64,000 nt of DNA from Silvimonas amylolytica (GCF_014645555.1 NZ_BMLY01000007.1:1-64000); one strand, 5' to 3'. Positions 53,054 to 63,092 are shown, counted from the first letter of the stretch. The notes: a model not told the origin generated them from the sequence alone. Translations and numbers: made by a program.

Positions 53054-56000
53054 TTAGCCCAGCTTGAATGCAGCCCGCGTTCTGGGGCCACCATCTTTGG
53101 GTTTTTCTACGCCGCCGCCATCCACACGTGGCTGGGTGACATACAAACGGGCCGCGTCCACACCGTGTTGTTGCAGGAAATTCTTCACCGCCAGGCCTCG
53201 GTCCCCTGCCAGCTGGCGCAGGTCGTTATCACTCACCGGCAGTTTGGTATACAGCTGTTTTTCCATTTCCTCGGTGGGCAGGGATTTATCCATCCCGATC
53301 ATGTTGGTTGGCTTGTCCGGGAATTTGGCTTGCTTGTAAACACGCGCCAGCAGTTGCGGGTACTCCTGCGGCGTGATTTCCAATGCAGATTCATCAGTCA
53401 CGGTTTCGCCGTGCTCGGTCAATTGCCGCGCCTTGATCGCCTTCATGCGTGATTGCACCATGTGTTTGCGCAGCCCTTCCAGATCCAGCGTCGGGTCAGA
53501 CCAACCCGTGATTTCCATCTTGATGGCCGGGCGATCGTTCAGCGCTTTTTCCAGTTTGGCGAGGCTATCTTGCGCCTGGCTATCCAGGACTGCAGAGCCA
53601 GGTTCAAACGGCGCATAAGCAAACTGGGGACCGCCGCCAAAGGCACTGGCCAGCAGGTCAAACGGTGCGGTAATGGCTTTTTCCAGCAGGTTCACGATCA
53701 CCTTGATGATCAAGCCGCCAACGCTGAACTGCGGGTCATCCAGCGAGCCGGCAATAGGCAGGTCCAGGTTGATCTGGCCGTTATGATCGGTGAGCAAAGA
53801 CAGCGCCAGTTTGACCGGCAACTTGGTCGCGTCCGGGCTATTGGCCTTGTCACCCAGGGTGAGTTGATCAAGCTGGATTTTGTTCTGCGCTTTCAGTTGG
53901 CGGTCGGCAATCTGATAGTGCACATCCATCGACAGCTTGCCTTTCTCGATGCCGTAACCGGCGTATTTGGCCGAATAGGTGGAAGCCGCCGACAACTCAT
54001 AGCCTTTGACCGATGCGTTGATATCCAGATACAGCTGTTGCGATAGCGGGTTGAGCTGACCGCTCACGGCCACGGGTGCAATCCGGTCCACACTGCCTTT
54101 GATGTCCACTGCCGCACGGGCGTCCTGCGCAGAAGACAAACCGGTGATCGTGCCGCCCATATCAGTCAGATTGGCGGTGTAGTTCGGCTTCACAAAATTG
54201 TCGGTGTAATTGATATTGCCGCCGGCCAGTTTGATGGTGCCAATGCGAATGGGCGGCAAGGGTTTGGCAGGTGCTTTGACCGGCGCAGAGGCAACGGCGC
54301 CTGGTTTGGGGGCAGGCGTGGGTGTCGGGGTCACTGCCTGCGGTGCAGAAGCGTTGGCTTCGATATTGGTCAGTGACACACGCTGGCCACGTGGCTGGCC
54401 TTGTTTGATCACGATATCGGCCAGGTTCAGGTGACCGTCCGGATACAACACCAGGCGTGAGTAGAAGTTCTGCAGGGCAACAGTTTTGATGTCCACTCGC
54501 ATGGGTTCAAAGCGCGCGTCAATACCGCTGACATCCAGCGATTTCCATTTGAGGAAGTCCTCACCGGTGACTTTATCCAGCGAATACAAATCACTGATCC
54601 GGATATTGCCCTTGTAGCTCCCGGTGAATTTGGGTGCGGTACCAAAGACCAGATCACCCTTGACCGAGACCTTGATGGTCGGCACCGTCACATTCAGCCA
54701 TTGCGAGAAATACGCCTGGCCGTAACCGACATCGACATTCTGTAAATTGAGTTTGAGCTTGCCGGCGGCCGGCGTATTGGCCACCGAACCCGACACGTCG
54801 TACTTGCCGCCCTTGCCACCCTGCGCTTGCAGTTTGACCTCCGTGGGCGTCGCTGAGGGGTAGTCGATCGGCCCGGTCTGCAAAGACAGGCTCTTGAGGG
54901 TCAGCGGTGGCAGTTTGGGCAACTGATGATCGACAAAGCGAGAGGTGTAGTTACTGACGGCGATACCACTGGCCGTGACCCGCAGCGGCTTGGCCGGAGC
55001 ACTGGTTTTAGCGCTTCCCGCATGGGCGGAACCGGCTGGCTGTGGTTTGATAAAGTGAGTCCAGTCGATCTGGCCGTCAGTCCCGCGTGAGGCGTTCCAG
55101 ACCGGGTCAGCCAGCGCCACTTGCCCCAAATGGTAACGTTGCTCTGCCAGATCCAGCGTCGCACCGGTCAGCGAAAACTTGCCAATCTGGGCGCTGCCTT
55201 CCTTGCTATTGAGCAGATTAAGCCGAACGTTGTTGAGCGCGGTATCCATGCCCTCTATGCGCAAGGCACCGCTGTCGTCGTAATGCAGCTTGCCGTGCCA
55301 GTCCAGTGTCCCGTCGGTAATGGCTGCATTGATATACGGTGCCACGTAGGGCTGGTATCGCGCCAATGCCAGCGCATCAATGCTGATCTGACTGTCGACA
55401 ACCAGCGGTTGCAGGGTCAGCGTCCCTTCCTGGCTGATTTTTTCTCCGGCGGGCGTGCTGGCGACCAGCTTGATCGTCGCCGGCTGTTTACCGGCCAGTG
55501 CCAGGTGGTCAACCGTGATATCCAGCGGGCTGGCAGCCGTGCTGAATGCGGGCTTGACCATATTATCCTGCCAGTCCACATGCGACTGCCGCAGCGCGAT
55601 ATGGCCCACGGCCACATCCGGTGGCGCACTCTTCTCTGCGCTCACCGGTTCACTCGCAACCGCGCTGGCTGTTTTTGCCTGTGCCTTTTGTGCAGATTTG
55701 TCTTGTGCCTGCAGCGCGGCCAACCAGTTAAGCTTGCCATCTGCAGCACGCGTCACCGTCACATGCAAACCCTCAGTCTCGACACTTTGCAGGTGATACA
55801 CGTTAGCCAGCGGCCGAACATCCGCCAGCACGGTGTTCATCCTGGGGAGCGACAACAGCGGCTGACCCTGTGCATCGGTCAGACTCACATCCCGCAACCG
55901 GGCAGAACCAGTCAGGCGCAACTGTGGTTCGTTGTTTTCCTGGCGAAACACAAGTTGCAACTGGCTATCAAACTTCGCAGCGGGCAGTCGCAAGCCCAGT

Positions 56001-56743
56001 TCAACCGGTACATATTGCAAGTAGGATGGAATATCGAGACCATCGACCTTGAGATCGACCGTGGTCTGACGGGTGTTTTCAAACGGTGTGGTTTTCCCGC
56101 GAATATCGAACGGCGAGCCATTGAGCTTGAAAGCCAGATGCGGCTCAACCACTGTTTCGACAAACACCGGCAGGCTTGAAATGAACGGAATACCCAGATT
56201 GATGGCCGTGACCTGGTTCGTTTTGTTGACCACGCGATCATCAAAATCGATACGTCCGTTATTCAGGCTGATGTTGTACAACGCAAACCGCGGCGTGCCT
56301 TCATCTTTTTTCGGCTGCGGCTGGGCAGAAGATGTGAGCAGATCAGACCAGTTGTATTGCTGACCGGATACACGCTGAACCCAGACATAAGGTTGATCCA
56401 GCGTCAGTGCTGATAGCACCGGGCCGCGCCGCCAGACGGATGCCCAGTCCAGATTTGCCGTGATATGGGCTGCCGATAACACCGTTTTGTTGTGTTCACG
56501 CACATCCAGACCATCCAGCCGCGCTTGTAGCGTGAACGGATTGAACGCCATGCCGGCAATGGTGGTTGGCCTATGCAACGCGCTGGTGAGCGCTTTTTCT
56601 ATTTGCGGTCGCGCCAGCCACGGCAAGAGCAAAAACCCGATAATGGATATCGCGACCAGAAATATCACCAGCCACGTAAGCCAGCGCATGATACGGCCAG
56701 GGGCCTTGAGAAAATGGGTCATCCTTGCTGGCAGAGCAGGCAT
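53054..56743 (-). CDS. DUF748 / AsmA-like envelope protein
   Basis: A 1229-residue protein with one N-terminal membrane helix (about 19-43) and a very long periplasmic part of repeated beta-strand units, as in the DUF748 and AsmA-like family now thought to form lipid-conducting bridges across the periplasm. Two DUF748-type blocks with the D-W-A-S-V-W and N-I-S-L-N-N-G-R-I-D-F-D-D-R motif are recognisable. The last 190 residues contain an OmpA-like stretch (FEPGSAVLDSQAQDSLAKLEKAL, ITGWSDP). Low-complexity Ala/Lys/Pro linkers occur near 370 and 840. The ATG at 56743 has a weak ribosome-binding site; 56722 is an alternative. Confidence 0.88.
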   Translation of the reverse strand: MPALPARMTHFLKAPGRIMRWLTWLVIFLVAISIIGFLLLPWLARPQIEKALTSALHRPTTIAGMAFNPFTLQARLDGLDVREHNKTVLSAAHITANLDWASVWRRGPVLSALTLDQPYVWVQRVSGQQYNWSDLLTSSAQPQPKKDEGTPRFALYNISLNNGRIDFDDRVVNKTNQVTAINLGIPFISSLPVFVETVVEPHLAFKLNGSPFDIRGKTTPFENTRQTTVDLKVDGLDIPSYLQYVPVELGLRLPAAKFDSQLQLVFRQENNEPQLRLTGSARLRDVSLTDAQGQPLLSLPRMNTVLADVRPLANVYHLQSVETEGLHVTVTRAADGKLNWLAALQAQDKSAQKAQAKTASAVASEPVSAEKSAPPDVAVGHIALRQSHVDWQDNMVKPAFSTAASPLDITVDHLALAGKQPATIKLVASTPAGEKISQEGTLTLQPLVVDSQISIDALALARYQPYVAPYINAAITDGTLDWHGKLHYDDSGALRIEGMDTALNNVRLNLLNSKEGSAQIGKFSLTGATLDLAEQRYHLGQVALADPVWNASRGTDGQIDWTHFIKPQPAGSAHAGSAKTSAPAKPLRVTASGIAVSNYTSRFVDHQLPKLPPLTLKSLSLQTGPIDYPSATPTEVKLQAQGGKGGKYDVSGSVANTPAAGKLKLNLQNVDVGYGQAYFSQWLNVTVPTIKVSVKGDLVFGTAPKFTGSYKGNIRISDLYSLDKVTGEDFLKWKSLDVSGIDARFEPMRVDIKTVALQNFYSRLVLYPDGHLNLADIVIKQGQPRGQRVSLTNIEANASAPQAVTPTPTPAPKPGAVASAPVKAPAKPLPPIRIGTIKLAGGNINYTDNFVKPNYTANLTDMGGTITGLSSAQDARAAVDIKGSVDRIAPVAVSGQLNPLSQQLYLDINASVKGYELSAASTYSAKYAGYGIEKGKLSMDVHYQIADRQLKAQNKIQLDQLTLGDKANSPDATKLPVKLALSLLTDHNGQINLDLPIAGSLDDPQFSVGGLIIKVIVNLLEKAITAPFDLLASAFGGGPQFAYAPFEPGSAVLDSQAQDSLAKLEKALNDRPAIKMEITGWSDPTLDLEGLRKHMVQSRMKAIKARQLTEHGETVTDESALEITPQEYPQLLARVYKQAKFPDKPTNMIGMDKSLPTEEMEKQLYTKLPVSDNDLRQLAGDRGLAVKNFLQQHGVDAARLYVTQPRVDGGGVEKPKDGGPRTRAAFKLG

Positions 56744-57185
56744 TCAGGGCAATTCCGTAGAGGGCTGGACCGAAATTCAGGCTATGGTTACTAAATGGGC
56801 GGCGATTGTATGCATCGAGCCGCATCTAACTAAGGTATAGGCGTATTCTTACGGCTGGGCCAAGTGAGACCGGAGGGAGCAAATATCACTGACAGGGGTG
56901 CCTTGTACGCCGCTGATACAAACCAAACCGGCATTCTGGCAGTCCAGACTTGTAAGCAGGCTTCCCGCCAACGAGCCTTACCGCTTAAAATCATGATTAT
57001 CGGAAAGATATGTGTTGGGCATATTTGAGTGCCCATCACATGCATTGAACCTGGCCGGCTTTGCAAATGTCATTACCGGGCGGCCATTATGGTGGGGCCG
57101 CCAAGCTTGTGCCATGTCGTATTTCACTTGATCGGGCAGTGCTTAGACCCGACCAGATTTTGAATTCAAACCCGGATTAATCAAC
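56744..57185. other. gene-free divergent region between the DUF748 and STAS genes
   Basis: No supported gene in 442 bases. Visible elements are a palindrome AATCATGATT at 56989-56998 and a perfect inverted repeat GGCGGCC/GGCCGCC at 57080-57103. No riboswitch family was recognised. Both divergent promoters must lie here. Confidence 0.5.
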
Positions 57186-58490
57186 GTGGTTTTTTCGTTT
57201 TTCAAGAAAAAAGAGGGTGACGGCAAGCCGGAACCGCAGCAAAGCGGCCCGGTGACCTCACCACGCGCGCCCGCTCCCGCCCCGGCAACGGGTGCGCCTG
57301 CGCACGCCGCAACTGCCCCGGCCAGCGCGCCGGCACCAGCAACAGCGCCCCCCAAAGCACCGGCCGCACCCGGCAAGGCGCCTGCTGTCGCGGCACCCGC
57401 ACCAGAGCCATCCAGCTATAACCTGCAGGAACTCACCATTGAAGTGGCCGATAGCGGCACGCACCTGACCGCGGAAGAAGAAGAAGCCGTGGTGCTGTAT
57501 GCCAATGGTCAGACTGCTGCTGCTGCGACCGGTCTGCGCAACGCCCTGCAAGGCATCACCGGCCAACGCCGGCATGAGAGCTGGGCGATGCTGTTCGAGC
57601 TCTATCAGCAACTGAACAAACGTGCCGAATTTGATGAACTGGCATTGATGTACGTCGTGGAATTTGAATCGACGCCTCCACTGTGGCGTGAAGGCGTGGC
57701 CTCTGCAGCTGCACCACGGGCAGGTACGAGCCCCGCAGGCGGCGGAGCGGGGTATATCTCTTTGCCCGCCTCACTCAATGGCGATAACACGTCGAAAGAG
57801 GTAGATCGCCTCGTTAAAACCTGCAAATCCGGTTCGCAAGTCAAGCTGGACATGGCCAAGGTGACCGCCATCGATAGCATGGCTGCGGCCGAATTGCTGT
57901 TTGGCTGGCAAAGTGTTCGCAAAGTGGGTGGTGTGGTGCAGATTGCGGGTGCCGAAACCATGATCAAGCTGCTGAGCAGCAAGATTGAAACCGGCCGCAC
58001 TGCCCCAGCAGAAGCGCCCTACTGGCTGTTATTGCTGGAAACCACTCAGGCCACCGGCAACCAGGAAGCCTTTGAGAACCTGGCGATTGATTACGCGGTG
58101 ACGTATGAAGTATCGCCCCCCTCATGGGATGGCTCTGCGGTGTTTACGGCACCGGCGTCCAAAGCAGCCGCTCGTCCTGAGCCTGCCGCTGCGACGCCAA
58201 CGCCTTCAACCCACTCGCCGGATCGCCTTGTTCTGTCTGGCGCTTTATTGCAAGGCGCCGCGGTGCAGATTCAAAGCATCCGGGCTTTTGCCGCGACACA
58301 AAACAAGCCGGTGCTCGATTTCCGCGACGTAACGCGTGTTGATTTCGAGACGGCCGGCCAGTTATTGAACCTGGCGATGGAACTGGTCCAGACCGGCGCG
58401 GTAGTCCGGGTTGCCAGCGCGAACGCACTGGTAGCCGGCATGCTGCACCTGATGGGCGTGGGCGAATTGATCGAGATCGGCGGCAACTGA
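57186..58490 (+). CDS. STAS-domain protein upstream of hslV
   Basis: A 434-residue cytosolic protein beginning at a GTG (MVFSFFKKKEGD). Residues 12-75 are an Ala/Pro-rich linker. Residues 80-180 form a helical domain (LTAEEEEAVVLYANGQTAAAATGL). Two STAS/MlaB-like domains follow (about 190-275 and 345-434), each with a VKLDMAKVTAIDSMAAAELL or VLDFRDVTRVDFETAGQLL strand-helix. A conserved betaproteobacterial protein without assigned function; STAS domains usually mediate protein-protein regulation. A hairpin separates it from hslV. Confidence 0.78.
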   Translation: MVFSFFKKKEGDGKPEPQQSGPVTSPRAPAPAPATGAPAHAATAPASAPAPATAPPKAPAAPGKAPAVAAPAPEPSSYNLQELTIEVADSGTHLTAEEEEAVVLYANGQTAAAATGLRNALQGITGQRRHESWAMLFELYQQLNKRAEFDELALMYVVEFESTPPLWREGVASAAAPRAGTSPAGGGAGYISLPASLNGDNTSKEVDRLVKTCKSGSQVKLDMAKVTAIDSMAAAELLFGWQSVRKVGGVVQIAGAETMIKLLSSKIETGRTAPAEAPYWLLLLETTQATGNQEAFENLAIDYAVTYEVSPPSWDGSAVFTAPASKAAARPEPAAATPTPSTHSPDRLVLSGALLQGAAVQIQSIRAFAATQNKPVLDFRDVTRVDFETAGQLLNLAMELVQTGAVVRVASANALVAGMLHLMGVGELIEIGGN

Positions 58491-58511
58491 TCCGCTCATA
58501 CCTTGCACATC

Positions 58512-58541
58512 AACAAGCCCGGCCCGATCGCCGGGCTTGTT
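58512..58541 (+). terminator. terminator after the STAS gene
   Basis: AACAAGCCCGGC pairs with GCCGGGCTTGTT around CCGATC. Confidence 0.82.
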
Positions 58542-58615
58542 ACTTTATGCCGCTTGAACAGACCCGCATACGTCCCCACTTGCTCTTCAACAACCTTTGA
58601 TTGCAGGAAGAATTC

Positions 58616-59161
58616 ATGGAGCAATTTGACGGAACAACGATCGTTTCGGTCCGCCGTGGTAGTGAAGTGGCGGTGGGGGGCGATGGCCAGGTCACACTCG
58701 GCAACGTGGTGATCAAGGGTACAGCACGCAAGGTACGCAAGCTGTACAACGACAAGGTGATCGTCGGCTTTGCTGGCGGTACTGCCGATGCGTTCACCTT
58801 GTTTGAACGCTTTGAGTCCAAGCTGGAAAAACACCAGGGCAACCTGACGCGCGCTGCAGTAGAGCTAGCCAAAGACTGGCGGACCGATCGCATGCTGCGC
58901 CGACTGGAAGCCATGCTGATTGTCGCCGACCCCACTGCAACGCTGGTCATTACCGGTAATGGCGACGTCCTTGAGCCCGAGCAAGGCATTGCTGCGATTG
59001 GTTCTGGCGGTGCCTACGCCCAGGCTGCGGCACGCGCCTTGCTGGAACACACGGACTTGCCCCCAGCCACCATTGTCAAAAAGGCACTCGAAATCGCCGG
59101 CGATATTTGTATCTACACCAACCAGAATCATGTGGTTGAAACGTTTGAAGAAGCACGCTGA
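58616..59161 (+). CDS. hslV: ATP-dependent protease subunit HslV
   Basis: A 181-residue proteasome-like peptidase that forms a dodecamer with the ATPase HslU and degrades cytosolic proteins. The N-terminal nucleophile is Thr7, exposed after removal of the short propeptide MEQFDG, followed by TIVSVRRG. The DGQVTLGN and [17 protein letters not shown] segments are typical. AGGAAG precedes the ATG. hslU is not adjacent; a terminator follows directly and birA is next. Confidence 0.96.
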   Translation: MEQFDGTTIVSVRRGSEVAVGGDGQVTLGNVVIKGTARKVRKLYNDKVIVGFAGGTADAFTLFERFESKLEKHQGNLTRAAVELAKDWRTDRMLRRLEAMLIVADPTATLVITGNGDVLEPEQGIAAIGSGGAYAQAAARALLEHTDLPPATIVKKALEIAGDICIYTNQNHVVETFEEAR

Positions 59162-59182
59162 CCCGCAGACAGCGTGGTTTGG

Positions 59183-59208
59183 ACAGCCGGCGCAAGCCGG
59201 CTTTTTTA
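59183..59208 (+). terminator. hslV terminator
   Basis: AGCCGGC-GCAA-GCCGGCT followed by TTTTT. Confidence 0.92.
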
Positions 59209-59302
59209 TGGGTACTGCCATCGGGCAAGGAAACAACACCGCCCACCACGCCGACCTCAGCGCCCCCGCACTTTGTCTGGCGGCTGCGCTAAAATCGGCA
59301 CC

Positions 59303-60256
59303 ATGAACCATACCCTTGCCTGTTTGCGGCATTTGAATGCCGAAAGCTACGTGTCTGGCGCCTTGATTGCCCAGCAACTGGATTTGTCCCGCGCCAGCGT
59401 GTCTACCGCACTGGCGCTGGCGGAGAACTATGGCGTCACGCTGGAACGTAAACACGGCGTGGGCTATCGCCTGTCTGAACCCATCGACTGGCTGGACGCG
59501 CGTGAGATCCAGCGTTTGCTGCCACGCCACGGCGTGCTACACGTCGATGTGGCTGATCGCACTGACTCGACCAACCGCCAGTTGCTGGCCGCGCCAGCGC
59601 ATGGCCTGACTCTAGCCGCAGAATGGCAAGAGCAAGGTCGTGGTCGCATGGGGCGCCGCTGGCAAGGCCGGTTGGGTGCCAGTCTGATGTTCTCCCTGGC
59701 GTGGTCGTTTCCTGGTGGTGCAACCACGCTAGCCGGTTTGCCGCTGGCCATTGGCAGCATCGTTGCCGAAACCCTGGCCGAATGTGGCGTGAATGACATT
59801 GCACTTAAATGGCCCAACGATCTGTTGATCGGCAACGCCAAAACGGGTGGCATTCTCATTGAATTGACGGGTGATGCACTGGGGCCCGCCTGGGCAGTGA
59901 TCGGTATTGGCCTCAATCTGTTGCCTCCGGCGGTAGAGGTGAATCAGGTCGCCACCGGTCTGCTGGCACATGGCCTGAATGTCTCTCGCAATGATCTGCT
60001 GGCACGACTGTTGGAAAAACTCGAACACGGCCTGGAACGCTTTGCACGTAATGGTTTTGGTGATTTCCGTGAGGCCTGGGAGCGCCGTCATGCATGGCAA
60101 GGTTTGCCGGTGACACTCAGCCGCCCCGATGGTCAACACCAGGCTGGCACGGCTGCCGGTGTCACGCCGGACGGCGCGCTGCGTCTGGCCGATGCCGCTG
60201 GCGTTGAAACATTGATTCACGCGGGCGATGTCAGCCTGCGCCTGGCAGGCAACTAA
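59303..60256 (+). CDS. birA: biotin-[acetyl-CoA-carboxylase] ligase
   Basis: A 317-residue bifunctional BirA. An N-terminal winged helix (about 1-60, SGALIAQQLDLSRASVSTALALAENYG) implies repression of biotin genes; the ligase core has the biotinyl-AMP motif GRGRMGRRW at 112-120 and KWPNDLLIG. A C-terminal SH3-like domain is present. The ATG at 59303 is a short distance from a GCTAAAAT -10-like sequence. coaX starts two bases after its stop; in Neisseria these two proteins are fused. Confidence 0.94.
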   Translation: MNHTLACLRHLNAESYVSGALIAQQLDLSRASVSTALALAENYGVTLERKHGVGYRLSEPIDWLDAREIQRLLPRHGVLHVDVADRTDSTNRQLLAAPAHGLTLAAEWQEQGRGRMGRRWQGRLGASLMFSLAWSFPGGATTLAGLPLAIGSIVAETLAECGVNDIALKWPNDLLIGNAKTGGILIELTGDALGPAWAVIGIGLNLLPPAVEVNQVATGLLAHGLNVSRNDLLARLLEKLEHGLERFARNGFGDFREAWERRHAWQGLPVTLSRPDGQHQAGTAAGVTPDGALRLADAAGVETLIHAGDVSLRLAGN

Positions 60257-60258
60257 CC

Positions 60259-61017
60259 ATGATCTTGCTTCTTGATCTGGGTAACACCCGTCTGAAATGG
60301 GTACAGGCGCACGCGCGCCGTGACTGGCGTGATCTGGTTGAAGTCGAAGCGGCAGAGCACACGACATGGCACCAGTCGTTCTACGCGCTGCCGTGCCCGC
60401 AACGCGTACTGGCTTGTAGCGTGGGCCAGCAACATATCAGGGATTTTCTGGACCGCGCCGTACTGGATGTCTGGGGTCTGAAGATTGAGTGGCTGACCGT
60501 CACGCGTGAAGCACTGGGCATTGAAAACCGTTACCGCGTACTCACCCAACAAGGCCCGGATCGCTGGGCTTCGGTGCTGGGTGCACGCAGCCTTTTCCCG
60601 GATGAAGCGCTCGTCATTGCCAATGCCGGTACCGCGCTGACCGTCGAAGCGGTCACTGCTGACGGCGTCTACCTGGGTGGCAGTATTCAGCCTGGCTATC
60701 GGCTGATGAAACAATCCTTGTTTCAGGGCACCGCCCGTCTGCCCCTGGCGGATGGCCACGTGCACGATTACCCGACATCGACCGAAGACGCGATCGAAAG
60801 CGGTTGTATCAGTGCACTCAGCGGCAGCATTGAAGCAATGTTCAAGCGCTTGACTGGCCGGGCGGAAGAGCCACGCCTGGTGCTGACCGGGGGCGACGCG
60901 GAGCGCCTTTCAGCTTTCATCACGACCCCTCACAAACGCGTAGAAAATCTGGTCCTGCATGGCCTTGCTGCGCTGGCTTTCAGTACCCAACCTCTTCGCA
61001 CGGAACCTGACGCATGA
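60259..61017 (+). CDS. coaX: type III pantothenate kinase
   Basis: A 252-residue acetate-kinase-superfamily enzyme that phosphorylates pantothenate, the first step of CoA synthesis. DLGNTRLK at 6-13 binds phosphate, and Asp101 in GPDRWA is the expected catalytic base. GGSIQPG is present. The adenine-side motif usually reads D-x-G-T-A; here it is NAGTALT at 122-128. It lies two bases after birA and overlaps the SPOR gene by 4 bases, so all three are co-translated. Confidence 0.94.
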   Translation: MILLLDLGNTRLKWVQAHARRDWRDLVEVEAAEHTTWHQSFYALPCPQRVLACSVGQQHIRDFLDRAVLDVWGLKIEWLTVTREALGIENRYRVLTQQGPDRWASVLGARSLFPDEALVIANAGTALTVEAVTADGVYLGGSIQPGYRLMKQSLFQGTARLPLADGHVHDYPTSTEDAIESGCISALSGSIEAMFKRLTGRAEEPRLVLTGGDAERLSAFITTPHKRVENLVLHGLAALAFSTQPLRTEPDA

Positions 61018-61790
61018 AATGGATTCTGGCCATTCTGGTCCTCATCAACGTTGCCTTTTTTGCACTGGACCGGGTTTTTCCCAACGCACTGCCTCCCGGA
61101 TTGCCGCTGCACGAAATCAATGCAGATAAAGTCCATATCGTGACGGGTAACGCAGGCTTTGCCAGTCAGCCCGCTGCGACACCTGCGCCAGCGGTCGACA
61201 ACGCTTCAGCCGCAAATGCCAGCACCCCTACACTGGCCCCCACCCCACTCCCAACACCCACGCCAACCCCAGCGCCAACGCCGGTCAAGTCGTCCCCACC
61301 GCCCACGCCAGCCGTGCAGGCGAGCAACACGCCGCAAGCCTGTCTGCGCTGGACCGGGCTAACAGGAGACCAAGCCGATACCGCGCGCGCGCGCCTGAAA
61401 ACGATGAAAATTGCGGCCAGCGAGCAAAGCCTGGGGGCGAACGCCAAGGTGTGGGTGTACATCCCGCCACAACCAGACCTGGACGCGGCCAAACACAAGG
61501 CGGAACAACTGGCTGAACTGGAAATTGATGACTACTTTGTGGTCAATAACGGCAGCAAGTGGCAGAACGCGATCTCGCTGGGCGTTTATTCCACGCATGA
61601 AGCAGGCGAGCGCCGGCTGGCGGATTTGCGGGCCAAAGGGGTGAAGTCTGCTGTGTTGCGTGACAAAGACGACACCCTGCGTCATTCCAGCTTTGTCTTT
61701 AAATCGGTAACGGACGCCCAGCGTGACGCCCTGCAAAAAGCCAGCGCCACACTGAAGGGTACCGTCCTGGAGCCTACCCCCTGCAGTTAG
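61014..61790 (+). CDS. SPOR domain membrane protein
   Basis: A 258-residue protein with an N-terminal membrane helix (about 3-20), a long Pro/Thr/Ala linker (about 53-105) and a C-terminal SPOR domain (about 108-250) with CLRWTGLTG, VWVYIPP and ISLGVYSTHEAGERRLADLRAKG. SPOR domains bind denuded septal peptidoglycan, so a role in division or wall remodelling is likely. Its ATG overlaps the coaX stop (ATGA). Its 3' end overlaps the convergent FlgT-like gene by 4 bases. Confidence 0.85.
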   Translation: MKWILAILVLINVAFFALDRVFPNALPPGLPLHEINADKVHIVTGNAGFASQPAATPAPAVDNASAANASTPTLAPTPLPTPTPTPAPTPVKSSPPPTPAVQASNTPQACLRWTGLTGDQADTARARLKTMKIAASEQSLGANAKVWVYIPPQPDLDAAKHKAEQLAELEIDDYFVVNNGSKWQNAISLGVYSTHEAGERRLADLRAKGVKSAVLRDKDDTLRHSSFVFKSVTDAQRDALQKASATLKGTVLEPTPCS

Positions 61791-63016
61791 GGGTTAAGTT
61801 TTCTGACTTCGACACCATTGGGATCAGGCTGGGGCGCGGTATCTGCCGCAGTCTGATCAGGTGCCGCGGGCTGGTTGAGCGGCTTGGGGGCGAAACGCAC
61901 AAAGTCACCCGGCTGCGCCTGGTTTTTCTCGATGCCCACAGCCGCAAATTGCGCCTGAACCTGGCGCACAGTCACCGTGCCAGCCCGGTCCTCTGGCAGC
62001 CCGAAACCATATCCGGGGTTGGAGCCTGGCGGCTCAATAAACTGCATGCCCGCTTTCTGGCGGAAGAACTGGAAGCGATCTCCCGCCGCAATGCCACTCA
62101 ACGCGCCGGCATCCACATATGCAATCCCGTTATCCACCCGGGTGACCCTGGCAGAGAACGGTACACATGCCGCATCCGCTTGCATGGCGGCGACCAGTTG
62201 ATCCGCCACTTTGCCCAATGCTTTGCCGAAATCTGTCTTCATGAAACCCGCAGAGCCCACGGGTTGGCTGTCACGCGCCAGAATCTCACCCGAGACCTCG
62301 GCTTGCACGCGCCGCTGCGTAATCAGCGAGCCTGAGATGGCATCAAACAAAAACACCTCAATATCGGCATGCCGCAATGAGGGTGTTGATTTCAGCCCGA
62401 TACCAAAGAAATCAATGATTGGGCCATCTGCCTCCAGCTTGCGCTCACCCGGGCGCATATCCGTACCGTGGGTGAAGCGGTAGGTTTCGCCTTCGGTTGA
62501 GACATCATGCACGATCCCGCCCAGCACCATTTGCGTACCGAACTGGCGACCTAACAAACGCACCTGATTGGGCAAGAAGACCGGGGCGTCGTAACGGGGC
62601 AGCAAATCAAATGGCACTTCTTGTTTGCTGGCGCTGGTCAGCCACCCTCCAGCGCGGCTAAGCCGCTGCTGGAAAATATCCTGCATGCCGCCCTGCAACT
62701 GGCGCAGATCAACCGCTTGGGATGGCTGACTTAGCCAGAATGGCGTCACCAGCACTTTGCGTTTGTACGGCATGGCGGCACAGCGCGGCGCCTCAACCTG
62801 ATCTCCGACCAGCGCCATGGCGCCGTCTTGACCCGCACCCGCAGCGGTCGCGCCCGAGTTGCTTGCCGCACTGGTCATGCTGGCGGTGCGGCCCGGATAA
62901 CCGGCATAACCCGGACCGGGCGATTGCGCATCAGCCAGACCAGTGGCTGGCAGTGCGCTCGCCAACGCGCCCAGGGCCAGCAGATAACGACAGATCGGAC
63001 GTAAATTCAAAGGCAT
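61787..63016 (-). CDS. flgT: probable flagellar assembly protein FlgT
   Basis: A 409-residue secreted protein: signal peptide (cleavage after LADA or GLA near 30), a low-complexity Ala/Ser/Gly segment, a middle domain resembling TolB N-terminal type folds (KRKVLVTPFWLSQPSQAVDLRQLQGGMQDIFQQRL to VFLFDAISGSLITQRRV) and a C-terminal SH3-like domain (VTRVDNGIAYVDAGALSGIAAGDRFQFF). This order fits FlgT, which builds the H ring around the flagellar basal body. The match is by domain order only. ATG at 63016 preferred; 63025 possible. Confidence 0.6.
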   Translation of the reverse strand: MPLNLRPICRYLLALGALASALPATGLADAQSPGPGYAGYPGRTASMTSAASNSGATAAGAGQDGAMALVGDQVEAPRCAAMPYKRKVLVTPFWLSQPSQAVDLRQLQGGMQDIFQQRLSRAGGWLTSASKQEVPFDLLPRYDAPVFLPNQVRLLGRQFGTQMVLGGIVHDVSTEGETYRFTHGTDMRPGERKLEADGPIIDFFGIGLKSTPSLRHADIEVFLFDAISGSLITQRRVQAEVSGEILARDSQPVGSAGFMKTDFGKALGKVADQLVAAMQADAACVPFSARVTRVDNGIAYVDAGALSGIAAGDRFQFFRQKAGMQFIEPPGSNPGYGFGLPEDRAGTVTVRQVQAQFAAVGIEKNQAQPGDFVRFAPKPLNQPAAPDQTAADTAPQPDPNGVEVRKLNP

Positions 63017-63092
63017 GTGCAGCATCCGCAAGAGACGACATCGCCATGATATATAGATAAACGCAGCGCGACCGATCTGGCGCACAGTGTGA

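Noticed and set aside
56744-57185. Possible c-di-GMP or other riboswitch in the long leader before the STAS gene
   Set aside because: The conserved core sequences of known riboswitches are not visible.
59273-59295. TTGTCT and TAAAAT before birA as a promoter
   Set aside because: Spacing is only 11 bases, too short for a sigma-70 promoter.
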